From: Echinostoma caproni
Taxonomy: Eukaryota > Platyhelminthes > Trematoda > Plagiorchiida > Echinostomatidae
NCBI GenBank assembly: GCA_900618425.1
Contig: UZAN01040009.1
Location: 24,385 to 88,384 of the forward strand
Reading direction: 5' to 3'
Length of the DNA: 64,000 bases
Shown here: piece by piece, positions 21,011 to 34,000 of the stretch
How the letters are laid out: the number at the start of each line of letters is the position of its first letter
How positions within the stretch are numbered: position 1 is the first letter of the stretch
Made by a program: the position numbers and the translations under genes
Notes under the pieces: model-generated
What the model was told of the DNA's origin: nothing
Databases searched by the model: none
What the model saw: the letters and a program-made list of their open reading frames with translations, nothing else

Positions 21011-23399
21011 TCATACTACGTTAGCTTCTATTTACACCATAATGTATCTGAGGCAGCGAAACTTCATAGGATCATCCCGATATTCTAACTTCGCTGACAG
21101 ATATGCGATCTGTCTGATATTGTTCTGAATTATGTTGGCTAGCGAATTGTGTGTTGATGTGACTGTGGTCTCTCATTGTAATCACTTTGCGAAAAATGAG
21201 CTACTGGTTTAGTGATCTAGTCTCAGATGTTCCATCTTGCTTGATTACAGATCGATGTTTAGGTATAAGCAACAGTTGGAAATTAACCTGAGACTAAATT
21301 ACGATTCACCGACGAATTAAATGCATATTTGGCACAAAAGTCCCAGACGTTGAGAATCATTCTGAGTACAATTGCATCAAGTTATTCATGTCATATACTT
21401 TGCAGTATTTCAGCAAAACGTTATAATCTTCTTTATTCGGGAATCGCATTGCTCTGTAGTTTCATGCGCAATAAACTACTGGAACATCAAAAAATGAATT
21501 AGGCGGAAGCAACCGAATGTAAACGCACAATATTAGAAACAAACAGGTCCGGACCGGAAATCATTAAAAACACTGAAGACCTGCTTCAAATTATATTGAT
21601 AACAACGTTCCTACCAAATGCATCGACCCACGTAGGCAAAAGGAAGATCAGGAAACTGTGATGAGTATTGATCAGTTAAAAAAATGACGCAAGTTTAGCT
21701 ACAATCGATCCACCACACTACCGGTACCGCCTGAATGCTGTCTCGTTGATCTTCCGTGATCCTACAGTCTCGGACACTGATCTGATTTGATTATATTTTC
21801 TGTTTTGTCCCATATATGCCAATGCATTATGCGTTTTACAGATTACTGATCCACATTGTCCGTTGTTGAAGGTTTTCCAACGATTGTGACTGATAAAGGA
21901 ACAACAAAGTTATTCACTTGTTCCTGATTTCTAAGATTGCCGGTTTTCGAAGTTCAGGTTGTTTGCAAAAACATCACTTCATAAAAAATCATACCGTATC
22001 TCAAAAATTACTCTCAGTATATGGAAAGCTTACCAAAGTTCACTTTTCGTAAGGAAGGTGCAAAATAGAACGAGACGTGTATTCTGTTTCAACACGTCCT
22101 TTTTAGACCGATGATCTCCGAGTTTACGAATCCTTCTCATGCGTCTGCGGTAATGGTGACTCTATTTGAAGAATATGAGCTGAATGAATGAGTGGGACCG
22201 GCAGAAATAAGGTTCTAAGACAACTTCTCGTGCTAATGCTTAGGTGACTGGAGCGCATGTTTTAAAACTTTATACGCTAGCGAAAGTGGGGTGTGGGATT
22301 TGGTTATCCGGTAATCAATTATGAATTGGATATAGAAATCCCGAATGAGTCTGGAGGCAGATCGATTTACTATCTTTCGGGGGCAGAAGCGAATAATTAA
22401 TGACGTTGTTGGTCGTTGACATTGAGCTTTAAAATCTCCATGGTCACAGTGGTCCAATGACGTATACAAATTAGGTGAGCACTTTGCCCTCCGCAATGTA
22501 ACGAATTTCGCGTGCTTATTCACATAATATAATAGTCTGCATCATGTGTGTATTGCTTTAAAAAGATGTACAAATTTAGTTCAATGAAAATACGAGCATA
22601 CCTTGAATTTGTAAGGTACGATGTTTACTGAGCCGCCTCTAGCNGCCTCTAGCGTGGTTTGTGTAATTAGATGCTCGGTTGCTTTCAAACCGCGTGAACT
22701 ACAATTTGCTTGGTACATCATTAATACTGGTAACAGTTCTAATGCAGAAGTTTGATCAAATTAGTCCTAAACATTGAAATGTCACACACGGGGATAGTAA
22801 ATTATTTTAAATTTAAATACAAAAACTGCGCGCTCAGCTTCTTATTGCTGCTGATAAATATCAGCATCTCTGGTTCGCCGGAAATTCGTTCTCAATTGTA
22901 TAATTTTAGTGACCCTTGTACCCTATACTCTGTCTATGTCCGTACGTTGCAGCTGACTGGTAGAGAGAGCGAGAGAGAGAGAGTGAGCTTAAGGTTTTGG
23001 TGGTGATAACGGACAATTGTTTTGCCCTTCAAGTCAATCGAACTGGAGCAATCTGTATCGCGAATAGTGAAAGCAACTTGATTCGGCAAAAGGTTTTCCT
23101 ACTGCGAGCAAACTGACTGAAAAGAAAATGAATGATTGATGATGATGCGAGATAGGGAGTCATTCATTGCAAAATGACTGATTGAAAAACGTCAAAGAGA
23201 TTATTTCGTAGGAGAAACAATGGTAGCGGATCTGACTGGAGCGGATCAATACTCATTAAATGTTGATGTGTTTGTCAACCGTGAGATCTGATGAAAATGG
23301 TTTTGTTTTAAACAGAGGCAAAACAAGTGATTTTCTGTCCCGTACAGCTAATCCATTATTATTTCGTGGAGCAAAATAGTAGACTCAGATATGGGGAAT

Positions 23400-23463
23400 G
23401 ATTTTTATTTTTTATTTTAATTTACTTTTTATTTTATTTTATTTTTTTATTTATTTTTATTTA
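23400..23463. repeat. T-rich low-complexity tract (TTTTA units)
   Basis: About 64 bases made almost only of T with regularly spaced A, in the form of imperfect TTTTA and TTTA units. This is simple-sequence DNA, possibly the decayed tail of a minus-strand retroposon, though no body is recognisable next to it. Confidence 0.8.
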
Positions 23464-24542
23464 AGCCACATGCGTTAAGGGATTGTATTCGTTTGTGAAA
23501 TAATCAAATGGCGAGTATTATTGCAAATATAATTACAGTGACATTCAATGTTTTGCATAAACATACTTTTAGATCGATCAGTATCGTCAACAAATACTTC
23601 CATGTCCCTCATGTACCCTATCGTTGGCTTTTGTTTTTAGTACCCACCTTTTGTGCATACAATAACAAATTGAGTTCATATCATCGCAAGCTTCTTTGTG
23701 GTTTACGCATATCACAGTTTGATTGAACTGTAGCAGAGAAGCAATATCAAAATGCTGTCAAGAAGTGATTGTAAAGTGCTCCTAAAGAAATGTTTGGAGT
23801 TGTTGGACTAAAAATCATCCATGAATTGAAATGACGTCAGTCATCGTGGCTAGGTTTTATTACCAGAACAGTTTTTATGTGCATCCCCCAAGCAGGTATA
23901 TTACATACTCCATCACGCAATATGCATATCAGATTTCATTAATCATATTACGGACATTTATGTGTTCCGTCGTATACATACAATGTACTGCTCCAAAATT
24001 CATATGGTTGATGGTGGTGATAAACTATCTCAAACTATTACTGAATATGTACCCAGAACGTTCCATGATATTCCGGTTTATTTCGCACTAGGTGCTATAT
24101 GTGTGATGTTGAAGTATGGTTTATGATGTGCGGAAAAAACGTTTTTGTTCAATTTGGGAAATATAAAGTTGAATGCATGCTGAGAAAAAAAGTGTTCTGA
24201 ATATAATGTAAATCGTTGGAAGAAGTTGAATTTGAAGAATAACAGTTAACAAAGGAAATGTTCGTNTGTTCGTGGAATTCACGGATAACCTACTTACGTG
24301 AGTACACGATACCACATCACCTCAATTAATTGCATCTGAACCAAATGATCAATTGTAAATTTCATTTAAATCGACAATGAGAAGGTGCACACCTGAGCAA
24401 GTAAATGTACTTATTGTCCATGTGGCGTGAGTGACTAGCGGATACATGTTGGACATATTATTAGCATTAACTCATTTTGAATCACAAAACTCCTTACTGA
24501 AAATGAACTTATGCAAAATACCGTGTGTGCTAATAGGGACAC

Positions 24543-24551
24543 NNNNNNNNN
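24543..24551. other. Assembly gap (9 N)
   Basis: Nine undetermined bases interrupt a short unassigned minus-strand frame. The true length is unknown. Confidence 0.95.
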
Positions 24552-25339
24552 CGATGGATGTAATTGAGTTTTCATTCGGTTGGTTGGAACAACGAGAAGA
24601 AAATTACTAGTTGTTGAGCGAAATAACATGGATTTTAAATAGAGGTTAAATTATCCGAGAAGGAAACATAAAACGTCGATTCGGTGAATAGTCCGATTGC
24701 GAAGATTCCCACGGTTTTCAAGTCAAGTCAAGAAAAGGTTTATGCATCCAAAGGGTGAGTTTTCGGCAATTTACGATTTTTATGGTGGATGGATAAAACC
24801 GATTGCAAACTAAAAAGACAATATACAAAATTCTACACTTTGGCAAATGAGAGAAAATATTAGTGCACGAGATTTCCCCTGAGGTAGGTGAGAATAGTCT
24901 GACAATAATCCAATAACCGAGCAAGATATAGAGTTACACTGTTTCTCTATTTGGAAGTTCGTGCAAGAAGGAGTTGATGTTCGGAGCTAATTCGGGGATT
25001 CGATAAGGTATTCGAGATATCTTGTTGCAGACAATGCTCTTGATCACTTGTTATCCTGTCTATGAATGTACCACAAGCGGCACGATACTTGAGAATAAAG
25101 AAATCAGCCGAAACAACTCTGTCAGTTCCACTGTAGTGGGACAGAAGTTTAAGGGATCTCGAAAAAAAAGTGGTGTTTTTCCTTCAGTCCAGGAATAAAA
25201 ATCGGGGAGAAGGTTAGCCAATGTGAAAGAATGCAGGCAATCACAAATTTAAGAATAAGATTATGTGGTGCGGCCGGTTTCCTGAGCCTGTAAGCATAAA
25301 AAGACAGTTTTCAAACTTTTGTGAAAACGCTAATGATAT

Positions 25340-26620
25340 GAGCAAATCAGGACAGGTTATCGGTTAGGGAATGCTTTGATTTTTAACCATAAAATTGAGG
25401 AGATAAGGGGACCCTTCTTAAGACTTAATGGGACTTCAATACATCTGTTGATTTTAATTACAAGGGATCGGGTCACAGACCAATCGTGGAGTTTATCGAG
25501 GCAGTCCTGGGGAGGTCGAAAACTGCCTGAAATAGGGGATTGGCAAACAATCAAAGTAGCATCAGCATACTTACAAGCAATAAAGTTGCTGGAAATGGGC
25601 AGATTTTATATATACATAGAAACCAAGAAAGGGGACAAAATAGAACCAGGAAAAGCACCGGATTCAATGTCAATAGAAGAAGACTGTAGCCCATTAGGTG
25701 AAGTGAACTAGGTCCTACAGGAGAAGTATTCGATTATTACATTCAAGACTTCAGGTGTTATGCTACACTCAGAAAGACCATTACCAAGCACCCTTCGATC
25801 GAGAAAACCAAAGTAGCTTACATAATCAAGAAAAGCTAAACTAGCAGTATCTGCACCTTTGTCCAAGACGAAAGCAATAAAATGAACAACATGGGCAACG
25901 GCGTCAATTGTGCACAGATGGGGTTTGTAAGATAATTGTAAAGGATCATGGGAGTTACAAAAGAGTATCATGCGATGCAGCAAAATATTTTTAAAAGCAT
26001 TCAGCAACAAAGATGTGCAGGCAATTGGACAGTACTTTGAAGATGCTTTCTTTGGGATTGGTTTGATTCGGGCTGATCTCCAACGATCGAGGATCATTCC
26101 GGATGATAAACAAGTAATGAACAATTCTGCAATCGGTTTTGCAAGCTGGTTAGCGCAAGCATTACACTAATTAGATGCTGATTCATCAGGACCATGAGCT
26201 TTATTGGCCTTGAGTCCCCTTAAGACTTAGAGAACCTCGTCCAGAGAAATAGAACTTATTGCATTGTGGGTTGGAAAAGGAAGTGGTAGGGAGCTTGAGG
26301 CAGATAAAGAAGCCAGTTGACGGTTAAGTATCTGAACCTTGGGACAAGAACTGATGCGTGAGCCACAGAGTTTCCGCATGGTAGTCTACATCTCACGACA
26401 GCTTGTATTGCCCATAACAGTCTCAGCGTACATTCCATTCAGGTGTCTTACTTCAGCTCTAATCAATACAGAGAACTCTTTGACAATGGTACGGCTGCCG
26501 GTCATGTAAGCCGTCTCTTGAGAAAGGCAGAGTCGCTTAAGGAGTGGTGAGGAAAGCCTATCAGTTCGAATATAAATAGTTTCAAATGAGCAACATTGGT
26601 CATAGCGGAAATTAGGAAAA
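25340..26620 (-). mobile_element. CR1-like LINE fragment: linker and reverse transcriptase
   Basis: Right to left on the minus strand: a linker LLKRLCLSQETAYMTGSRTI with IRAEVRHLNGMYAE (about 26570-26430), then NPQ/PTHNAISSISLDEV and LRGLKANKAHGPDESAS (about 26270-26170). The reverse transcriptase follows: RSARIKPIPKKASSKYCPIA, LQLSYKPHLCTIDAVAHVVH, LAFLDYVSYFGFLDRRVLG and SGAFPGSILSPFLVSMY, then CKYADATLIVCQ and LDKLHDWSVTRSLVIKINR, ending near 25340. Order and motifs fit CR1-type elements. Two active-site changes stand out: the A-F-D box reads Y-F-G, and YADD reads YADA. Stops and shifts are also present. The 5' endonuclease is absent; at about 26640 the sequence changes to a CR1 copy of opposite orientation. 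Confidence 0.85.
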
Positions 26621-26639
26621 ACATTTTTTTTATGTTCGT

Positions 26640-28075
26640 GTGACGGAGCCTTTGAAATAGGCAGCCCCGTCCGTTACGTCATCGAACTCCGAACTACACA
26701 ATCACCTTTCACCGGATTTTATCTGGAATACACGTCCTTTGTTGTCATAGAAACTTTGATGCAATCATGATCAACCTAAATTTTATGAAATACTCTGCCG
26801 TTTCCATGGAGCAACTTCAAATTTCCGGCCATTAGATTTTACCTTCTTTTGCAAAACGGTTCGTAACGGAGAGAGAGGAATTTACGAAAATCTCAAAACA
26901 TTTCCCAGAAAACATCGAGCTGGATGGCAGATCGCACTACGCAAGCGATCAATTTCAGACATCTGCAGTCCAGCAGTCATCAGTGGAAATGTGCGCTCCC
27001 TGCTTGGTAATATGGCAGAAGTAATAGATCTGACAAAAGATGTGAATATTCAAAGGTTGGAGTCGTAATTCTTCAGGAGAGCTGGCTCTACGATGTAATT
27101 GATGATAACATTGTCAAAATTCACAATTTTTCCATCTACCGAGTTGACCGACCCGTTCCGGTTCACAAACGAGGCGGTAGCGTTATCACATACACAAATA
27201 ACAATTGGTGTAAATGAGGCAAACGAGTCTTTGTGTATTCTACCATTTTTATCAGCACTTCACTGTAAAAATGCAGACCTAAACACCTCAGCAACTGCCG
27301 AAACTTTATTTTTGGTAAAATTTACATTCCTCCTTCTTGTTCTACTGATCATTTTAATGAGTTCACGGACATTTTCTCCACCGCTTTACTAAATTACGTA
27401 GACTCCTCCGTTTGTATCGTGTGCGGTGACTTCAGTAATTCTGGGTCCACGTTTTTGAAGATACTTGGACTACAAAACGTTCTTAACTTTCCGACCATAC
27501 TCGAGGCTTGTCTTGACTTGTGTTTCATTTCTCGCAATCTGTCTTGGTCTCCTCATAGCGTCGAGACATTTCACAAACTCACAAAACTCACCTTTTACAT
27601 TATTCGTTTGAAGATGCTATCTACCCTAACTCACTTAATAACGCGTTTTGTTTTCTCTTGTATCTTTCCCCACTGGCTTTATGCATTCCCTGTTATATTT
27701 TCGGGTCTTTTATCAAAGACTTCAAACTCATACGCACATCCATCAAACACGTACGTCGATTCAGTGGCATATCTCGTGAGTATGTTGTGCAGTTTATTAT
27801 TTCAAAGCACTTTAGGGTTTGCCAGACACGTTCTACCCGAATACTACTTGACCTATCCCACCCACTGTACCGTCAACTTAGTCAATGTATCTCTACATCT
27901 GGCACTCGATCCACGTATAGGCATATAGCAGCCAGCACCACGGCTTCTTACTAACGCCAATCTTATCATTAGGACCCTTTAACAAAATATTGGCTAATTT
28001 TCCCTTATATTTTGTATATGTAACGTATCATTTTCCATTTTTTACCATGCAATTTCCACAGAAGAGTGATTGTGT
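26640..28075 (+). mobile_element. CR1-like LINE, internally deleted: endonuclease joined to reverse-transcriptase tail
   Basis: From about 26970 the plus strand reads SGNVRSLLGNMAEVIDLTKD and, after a shift, VGVVILQESWLYDVIDD, FSIYRVDRPVPVHKRGGSVI and YIPPSCSTDHFNEF, then CIVCGDFSNSGSTF and FPTILEACLDLCFIS. That is an AP-like endonuclease through its G-D-F motif. The same frame then continues directly as RNLSWSPHSVETFHKLTKL and a hydrophobic tail (27419-27928 open). That tail is the far end of the CR1 reverse transcriptase, shared with the copy at 55200-55520. The whole polymerase core is missing between the two. The 3' end carries ACAGAAGAGTGATT near 28060, also found at 55619. The stretch 26640-26940 is presumed 5' leader. 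Confidence 0.8.
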
Positions 28076-31000
28076 AGTAATTGAATGTTCATTTTCCATG
28101 GGGCGAAAAAAAGCCGATTCTTGACTTAACTTGAATAATACGTTCGCAAGGCAAATATAGCTGATTGTCGGAGAACATAAAAAAGTCAATATAACAAGCT
28201 AAGTCCCTCAGCCTGGATAAGTTCTCCGGAGAACAATTTCTTTTCCAAAGAGTATAAGAGGTGGGTCGGATGTGAATACAATGGTTAGTTTTACAGTGCG
28301 TCTTGGGGTAAAGAAGAATGACCCAGTGGAACTCGCTTAAGCTCAAGAAACATATTGCGGCTATTTAAACAAATGCCATCAAGATAGGCATTAGGTTGGG
28401 TTGGAAAAATGACAAGATTCACTAAGCCTAGAGTAGTTAGAACGGAGATATCATATAATGAAAGTCTCCAGGGGTATTACACAAAGACTGGTCAATACAC
28501 TGGCAAATGGTGTTACTATAGTATCAGCAAATAGTGTTACGTGTTACGCTGATATTCCGTTGTTATTCGCGAAAACACAGAGGGATTTCATGATGTAGGA
28601 ATTGGAGGTCAACATTTGACCATGAAAAATTGATGAATTGATGTATACGTGCACAGTCAAGTTCATACACTGCAAAAAACGTAAATAGTTGCCCATTTTC
28701 AAAAAGTAAGGCCAAAAATCAAAGGCCCTGCCAACAACTCACTCAGAATATCTTTTAAAAATATCATCAGTAATCACAGGATACACTGATGGAATTTATT
28801 TAGCAGGTATTAAAATGTCAATTAAGAAAGGGCCTTTTATTACTTTTTAATTTGTATTCAATTCAGCAAACTTTGATCGGTGAATTTGACGTTTTCGGTA
28901 CATAAACACCATTACGACAGGTCAGTTTGGAGAAACTTGGTCAGTGTCTGCTTCAGTCAATCGTTGTCTATTTTTGATTGCTTGACCCTATTGGATGCGG
29001 GAGAATTTCGACAGTCCACTTAGTGTCACTTTCATTCTGTTTTACACGAAAACGTTTTTTTGCAGTCGTGGGCATACTAGGATTATATGAACTAGATTGC
29101 TGTCATAGTCGTCCAAAAGTCATTAAACTGTTCATATTCCAGTTTGAGGTTTTCATTTTTTTCGCATCTTATCCAGCGTTGTAAAAACCGTATGACCTAT
29201 CACACGGTAACATTCATTCGCAGAGTTAGTTTTTGACGCACAAATGATGGATTCACTCCGATTCACCGTAAAATGATTTTTACTTTGTGGTTTTAAGGAA
29301 CAAAGTGGACCAAAGGTTGGACGGCAGGTAAGTGCACAGCGTAAGAAATAATTAAACTTGTGCGAGCATCGTCACATTGGACATGGAATGGGAGCAGACG
29401 GAAAATTGAAACCGGGAAGCAAACCTTTAACTGAGATGGTTTCCCTGATCAAATTCTGACACAAAACTCAGTTTACCTGTTGTTCTTGAATGTTTTACTA
29501 GTGATCCAAACTATCGAAATACGGTCTAATTACGGGCAAATTATACTAGAAATGTATAAATATAACGAGATAAAATGACATTTAGACGTTTGTTCTTTGA
29601 ACAACTTCATGATTTATTTCTTGTCTTCAATGTCACCCAGCTGTTCAAGCACTAATCCTATACCGCATGGAAAGTATATTTTATGAGGACAGTTTGGAAC
29701 GTTATTTTTAGGAAAATTGGTTTGCTTGACATTGATAAACTAAAGTGAGTTTAAGATGAATTTTAACTGAAACACAAACGCCTATTCGTTGAATACCTAT
29801 TTTCCGCATTTAATCCGGCACATATGGGGTTCTAATCCAACATGCTATCAGTGTGAACTGAACATCCCTCAGAATTCCTCCTCCTCCTCCACAATACTCG
29901 GTTCATCCAGTTTACCACACACTTAGAACGTGGAATAAATGCGTTTATTCCTTTTTAAAGCTCATCAGTATCATTGTTCCACAGTCCTGTTCCGGAACGT
30001 AAATCTTAAACCTCATAACGTGAACGCTCTGAGTTGACACTAGGTAAACCATTTCACGCAGAGGCTGACGAGGATTATAAATGCAAGTCAACTCAGCTCT
30101 CGTATTCTTAGTTAATCGAACAATTTTATTGGTCCAACAACAACCAAAGAAACAATATTTACCCATCTGTGCCTTCCGTTTAAAATTATTCCACCACATC
30201 GTGACTTCCTTGCGGGTTCACAACTAAATTGTTTCTACTGGGCAAAGCTTCAGTCCAAATTTAGCTGATAGGTATGTGAATGTAGATTGAACATACCTCA
30301 AACATTGGCTTCACGCACGGTCCTCAGTTTGTCCAGTAATACACACACCTCGGGTAGATAATCATTCGGGTATTCAAGTTATACATTGTTCATTAACATC
30401 GTAATCAATGAACTCTTTTGTCGTATTTTCTTGGTCTCATTTATTGAGTTGTATTCGCAAAGAGCACCTTATCATTCACCCATTGTTATGCTGTTCTGTT
30501 TCCTTGCCATTGTTCGAGCACTATCACCATCCTTGTTTAGTTCAGCACCTGAACAGCTCAGAGCAACGCCAGTCCTAATGACTTCAGACCGTTCTGGGAT
30601 TAGACCCCACCATCCACGATCATTTATACACTGAGGTTAGATTTATACTGTTTGACTGCATGTAAGTTCGTCATGTCATGAATATTACTCTGCATCGCGC
30701 AGAGTTGAGTGAGTTGTTTGTAGCGCACTCCAACTGTTAGATTGCTTTTCAAGCTGCTTTATCGGACAACATTTGACGTCACAAACTGTTTATACTGCAT
30801 AATTCAGCTCCACGGTACCGTTTACTCGGGTTTGGTGACGTTTTGTCAATTACAATGGTTATGCGCACAATTCTCTAGTCAGCTAACTTTATTTTTCAAG
30901 GTTTCAAAGGGGAAATCCTCACATGAGATTTTTCAAGATGTTCCTGTTTCACTCATTCGAATTAATTTGTTAGTTTAAGATTAAAACTAAGGTGAAAGAC

Positions 31001-34000
31001 GGTTTTTCTGGCTGATATGATGCAGTAAGAAAGATTAAACAAAACGCATCATATTTTACCGACGTTGATGGATCAAGTGAATCATCCCCGTTGGATAGAG
31101 AGCGATAAAACGCAAATCTTCATTAATCAGTGTGCATAATATGTGCGCGATTAAAGGCCAGGAATGACCCCAATTTCTTTTTTTGCATATCCATTCCTCC
31201 GTCTTTATTCGTATCGTCCCACGAAAAATATTCATTTTAAGACCAGTTTGTGAAGCACCGCAANACCGCAAAAGCGAGCATGTTACTTGTTTGTAGTTAC
31301 ACAGATGAGTCTAGGGATCTAGAAGATTATGGAATTTCACATCACCCAGCGATCAGGCTAGAACCCGTAAGTAAGTAATTACCACAGAAGATAAAATAAG
31401 CATTAGATTGATAAGTTAGGTGGATTCTATCAGAAGCGTAAATAACCAGAAAATCGGATTTATGTTGCATGTTGGGAGTTGGCAAGGAAATTCTAAAAGC
31501 ATCACTTGTCGACTGAATCTTTTTTATCGATATAAATATCACGGGGTATAAGTAAGTAACGTAATGGTCAACCCAGTTCATATCGTTAGGGTTATACACG
31601 AAGGTTTCAAGTCCAAGAACAATACAGAGCAAAGCGTGTACTGTAGTTACGTAAGTTTTGCCCGTGAAGTTTTGAGCCATTGAATTTCATTTACTTTACA
31701 TGAAGCTAAAGGTAATTTCCGAAGTCAGTTAACCAGTCGATCGGGTTGATCAGTTCAGTAATTGATCGGTCATTCGATTGATTCTAAAACAAAGCAAGTG
31801 GGAGCGGCAAGCACTGCATCAGCAACTTGCCTGCTTCTTCACTGCATAGGGTACCACTTTTTGATTTACTTAAGCATTATTTGCAAACTCGTCAGATTCA
31901 TCTCAGGATAATTAAAAATTATCAAACGGTTGACGGCATGAAATGACTTCTGACTGATTTGTGATGGTATGAGAAAACTTACTGTGAGTTCACCATAAAG
32001 TGTCCATGTATGCATCATACTCTCTTCGTCAGCACATAATTCGGTAATGTACAAACACAATAGAGTGCTATAGGTTATGTTTTATCCATTGGGCTAACCG
32101 TACTGCCTCTGTGTTTGTCTTTGGTCCGCACATTTTGACATTTCAAGGGATCGCATTTGGTTCCAAATGCAGGAAACTGTCAACTTTACTACTCTGTCTG
32201 TGATCGGTGCGATAATTCACCCTGCTTTTCGTGCAAATTCCTTATTGTTTGCTCTCACACAACAGTTTTTACTCGGTAATACGGAAAACAGAATGCAGAA
32301 CATAATTCTTTCATCAGAATAGATCAGTTGCATCCGACACTGATGTGAACGCGTCTTTTGCATCGAAGATCACACTACAAAAGTTGTTGAAATCGCCAGC
32401 GGCGTTTTGTGCATTCTTCTTCTAGAAGGATATCCGTCATTATATATTTTGCCTCCTCTGAACCTGAGACGTCATCACAAATGTTTGCGCATCCCAATCA
32501 CATATTTTTCTTTATTTGCCTCTTTAGGACTACCCATATCATCTTGACTGGAGTAAGCACAGGTGAATCAAGGTTGAGATGAAAGAATTCAGCTTTCAAA
32601 TTGTCTTTCCACAGAAGTAGATTGCAATCTCGTGTAACAAAGAGCATGATCACACATAATCACAACTCCTCACTTCTTTCGACTTCCACTAACATCTTGC
32701 AAATTTAATTCGAGATCGTAGCAATACCAAGCTATGCATTTGCTCATTGTTCCCTGGTGTTTTCCTTTTTCCTCTTTACTCGATTCGCGCACCTCGTCAT
32801 TAATTTTGGCATCATGTTAACAAACGGAAAAAACAACACGTCTACCGTACCACGGATTCATGGAACGTTTGCGCACTCCATAGCAGACAAATCAGAATGT
32901 CGTTTGGAGAAACTAAGCGCAAAATAATTCTGATTCATTCTGATATGATGTTGGAAGGTTTGGAAGATTATAAAATTAAAAAGAAATAGTATTGTATTAC
33001 GTTGGAGCTAGTTAGACGGATGCTCTTTCTCGGCGTCTCTCGTACCGTTCAATCGGCATCATAGGTAACACAGGTTCAATTAAACAGCTGAATTATTAAT
33101 GAGGAGGTCAAAAAAATTTACTATTTTCCTTACATCTGATGACAGGCACAGTTAGAAGTTCAGCTTCTGTTCTCACTGTCTCTTTTATCTCCATATTGTA
33201 TGTTTACTACCCTCTCCGGTGCACAACAATCAATAGTTTATACTTCGTTTTCATCAAATTGCCAGAAAAAGGCATTGCGCGCAAACGCCGTTGTGTCAGA
33301 AGCTATTTAAGGAAATTTCTTTACCAAGCTCTATTTGAATGCATGTCAAGTGCTCAATATTAAGCACAATCAAAGGTTTTACAGTCAGAAAATAGATTCA
33401 GTGGGACACCAAAGGGAAAATTTATCTGGCAGTGGTTCTTGCAACTTGCATGAAAACAATATGGTTTTACTTGATGCCTAATAAGTGAATTCAATTGAAG
33501 TACTCCAGTTTCTTTTTCGAAATTCTAAATAAACCAGGAGAGTTAAATGAAATTCATTCGCAATTTCTGACCACGTTTCTCGGCTTATTCTTTTTTGATT
33601 CATATGAATCACAAACTCAATAGGTCAGCGCATTGCTGTTGCTAGTAACTTGTTAATTTACATTTGTTTAAGCTTCATCTTGAAATCACCTTGTTTCGAC
33701 TTCCGGTCCACGGGAAATGGTCACATTTTATCAAGCAAATTGAGAACGTCTCTAAGAAAGCAATTGCTCAACTAGTGATAAAAAAATGTACCTACGTTTT
33801 AGGCTCGTCCTGCAATTGTATACACAATAGATACACAAACTGATGGCAACAATCAGAGAAACTCAAAGAAACCTTTCTTTGAGCAATAATCAAATGCCTG
33901 GTATTTTTAGCCACATTCGAAAACGAACAGTTGATTTTTTCTGAACAATACATTTCTGTTGAAGAGAATGCATTAGTCCGCAAAATGAAGGACTCTACCG

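Larger units (their letters stand above)
21011..25339. other. AT-rich stretch with no recognised gene; simple repeats and gaps
   Basis: This contains a GA run (22962-22986), a T-rich low-complexity tract (23400-23463), single Ns at 22644 and 24266, and a 9-base gap at 24543-24551. The ORFs (for example 22233-22523 minus, 23831-24091 plus) are short and match no family I know. Confidence 0.4.

Noticed and set aside
25376..25711. 111-codon plus-strand ORF
   Set aside because: It is antisense to the CR1 reverse transcriptase, which shows clear motifs on the minus strand.
29298..29327. Next exon of the receptor-like gene
   Set aside because: In the phase required after 16858 it reads EQSGPKVGRQ, which does not match the W-x-D-x-x-L segment expected there.
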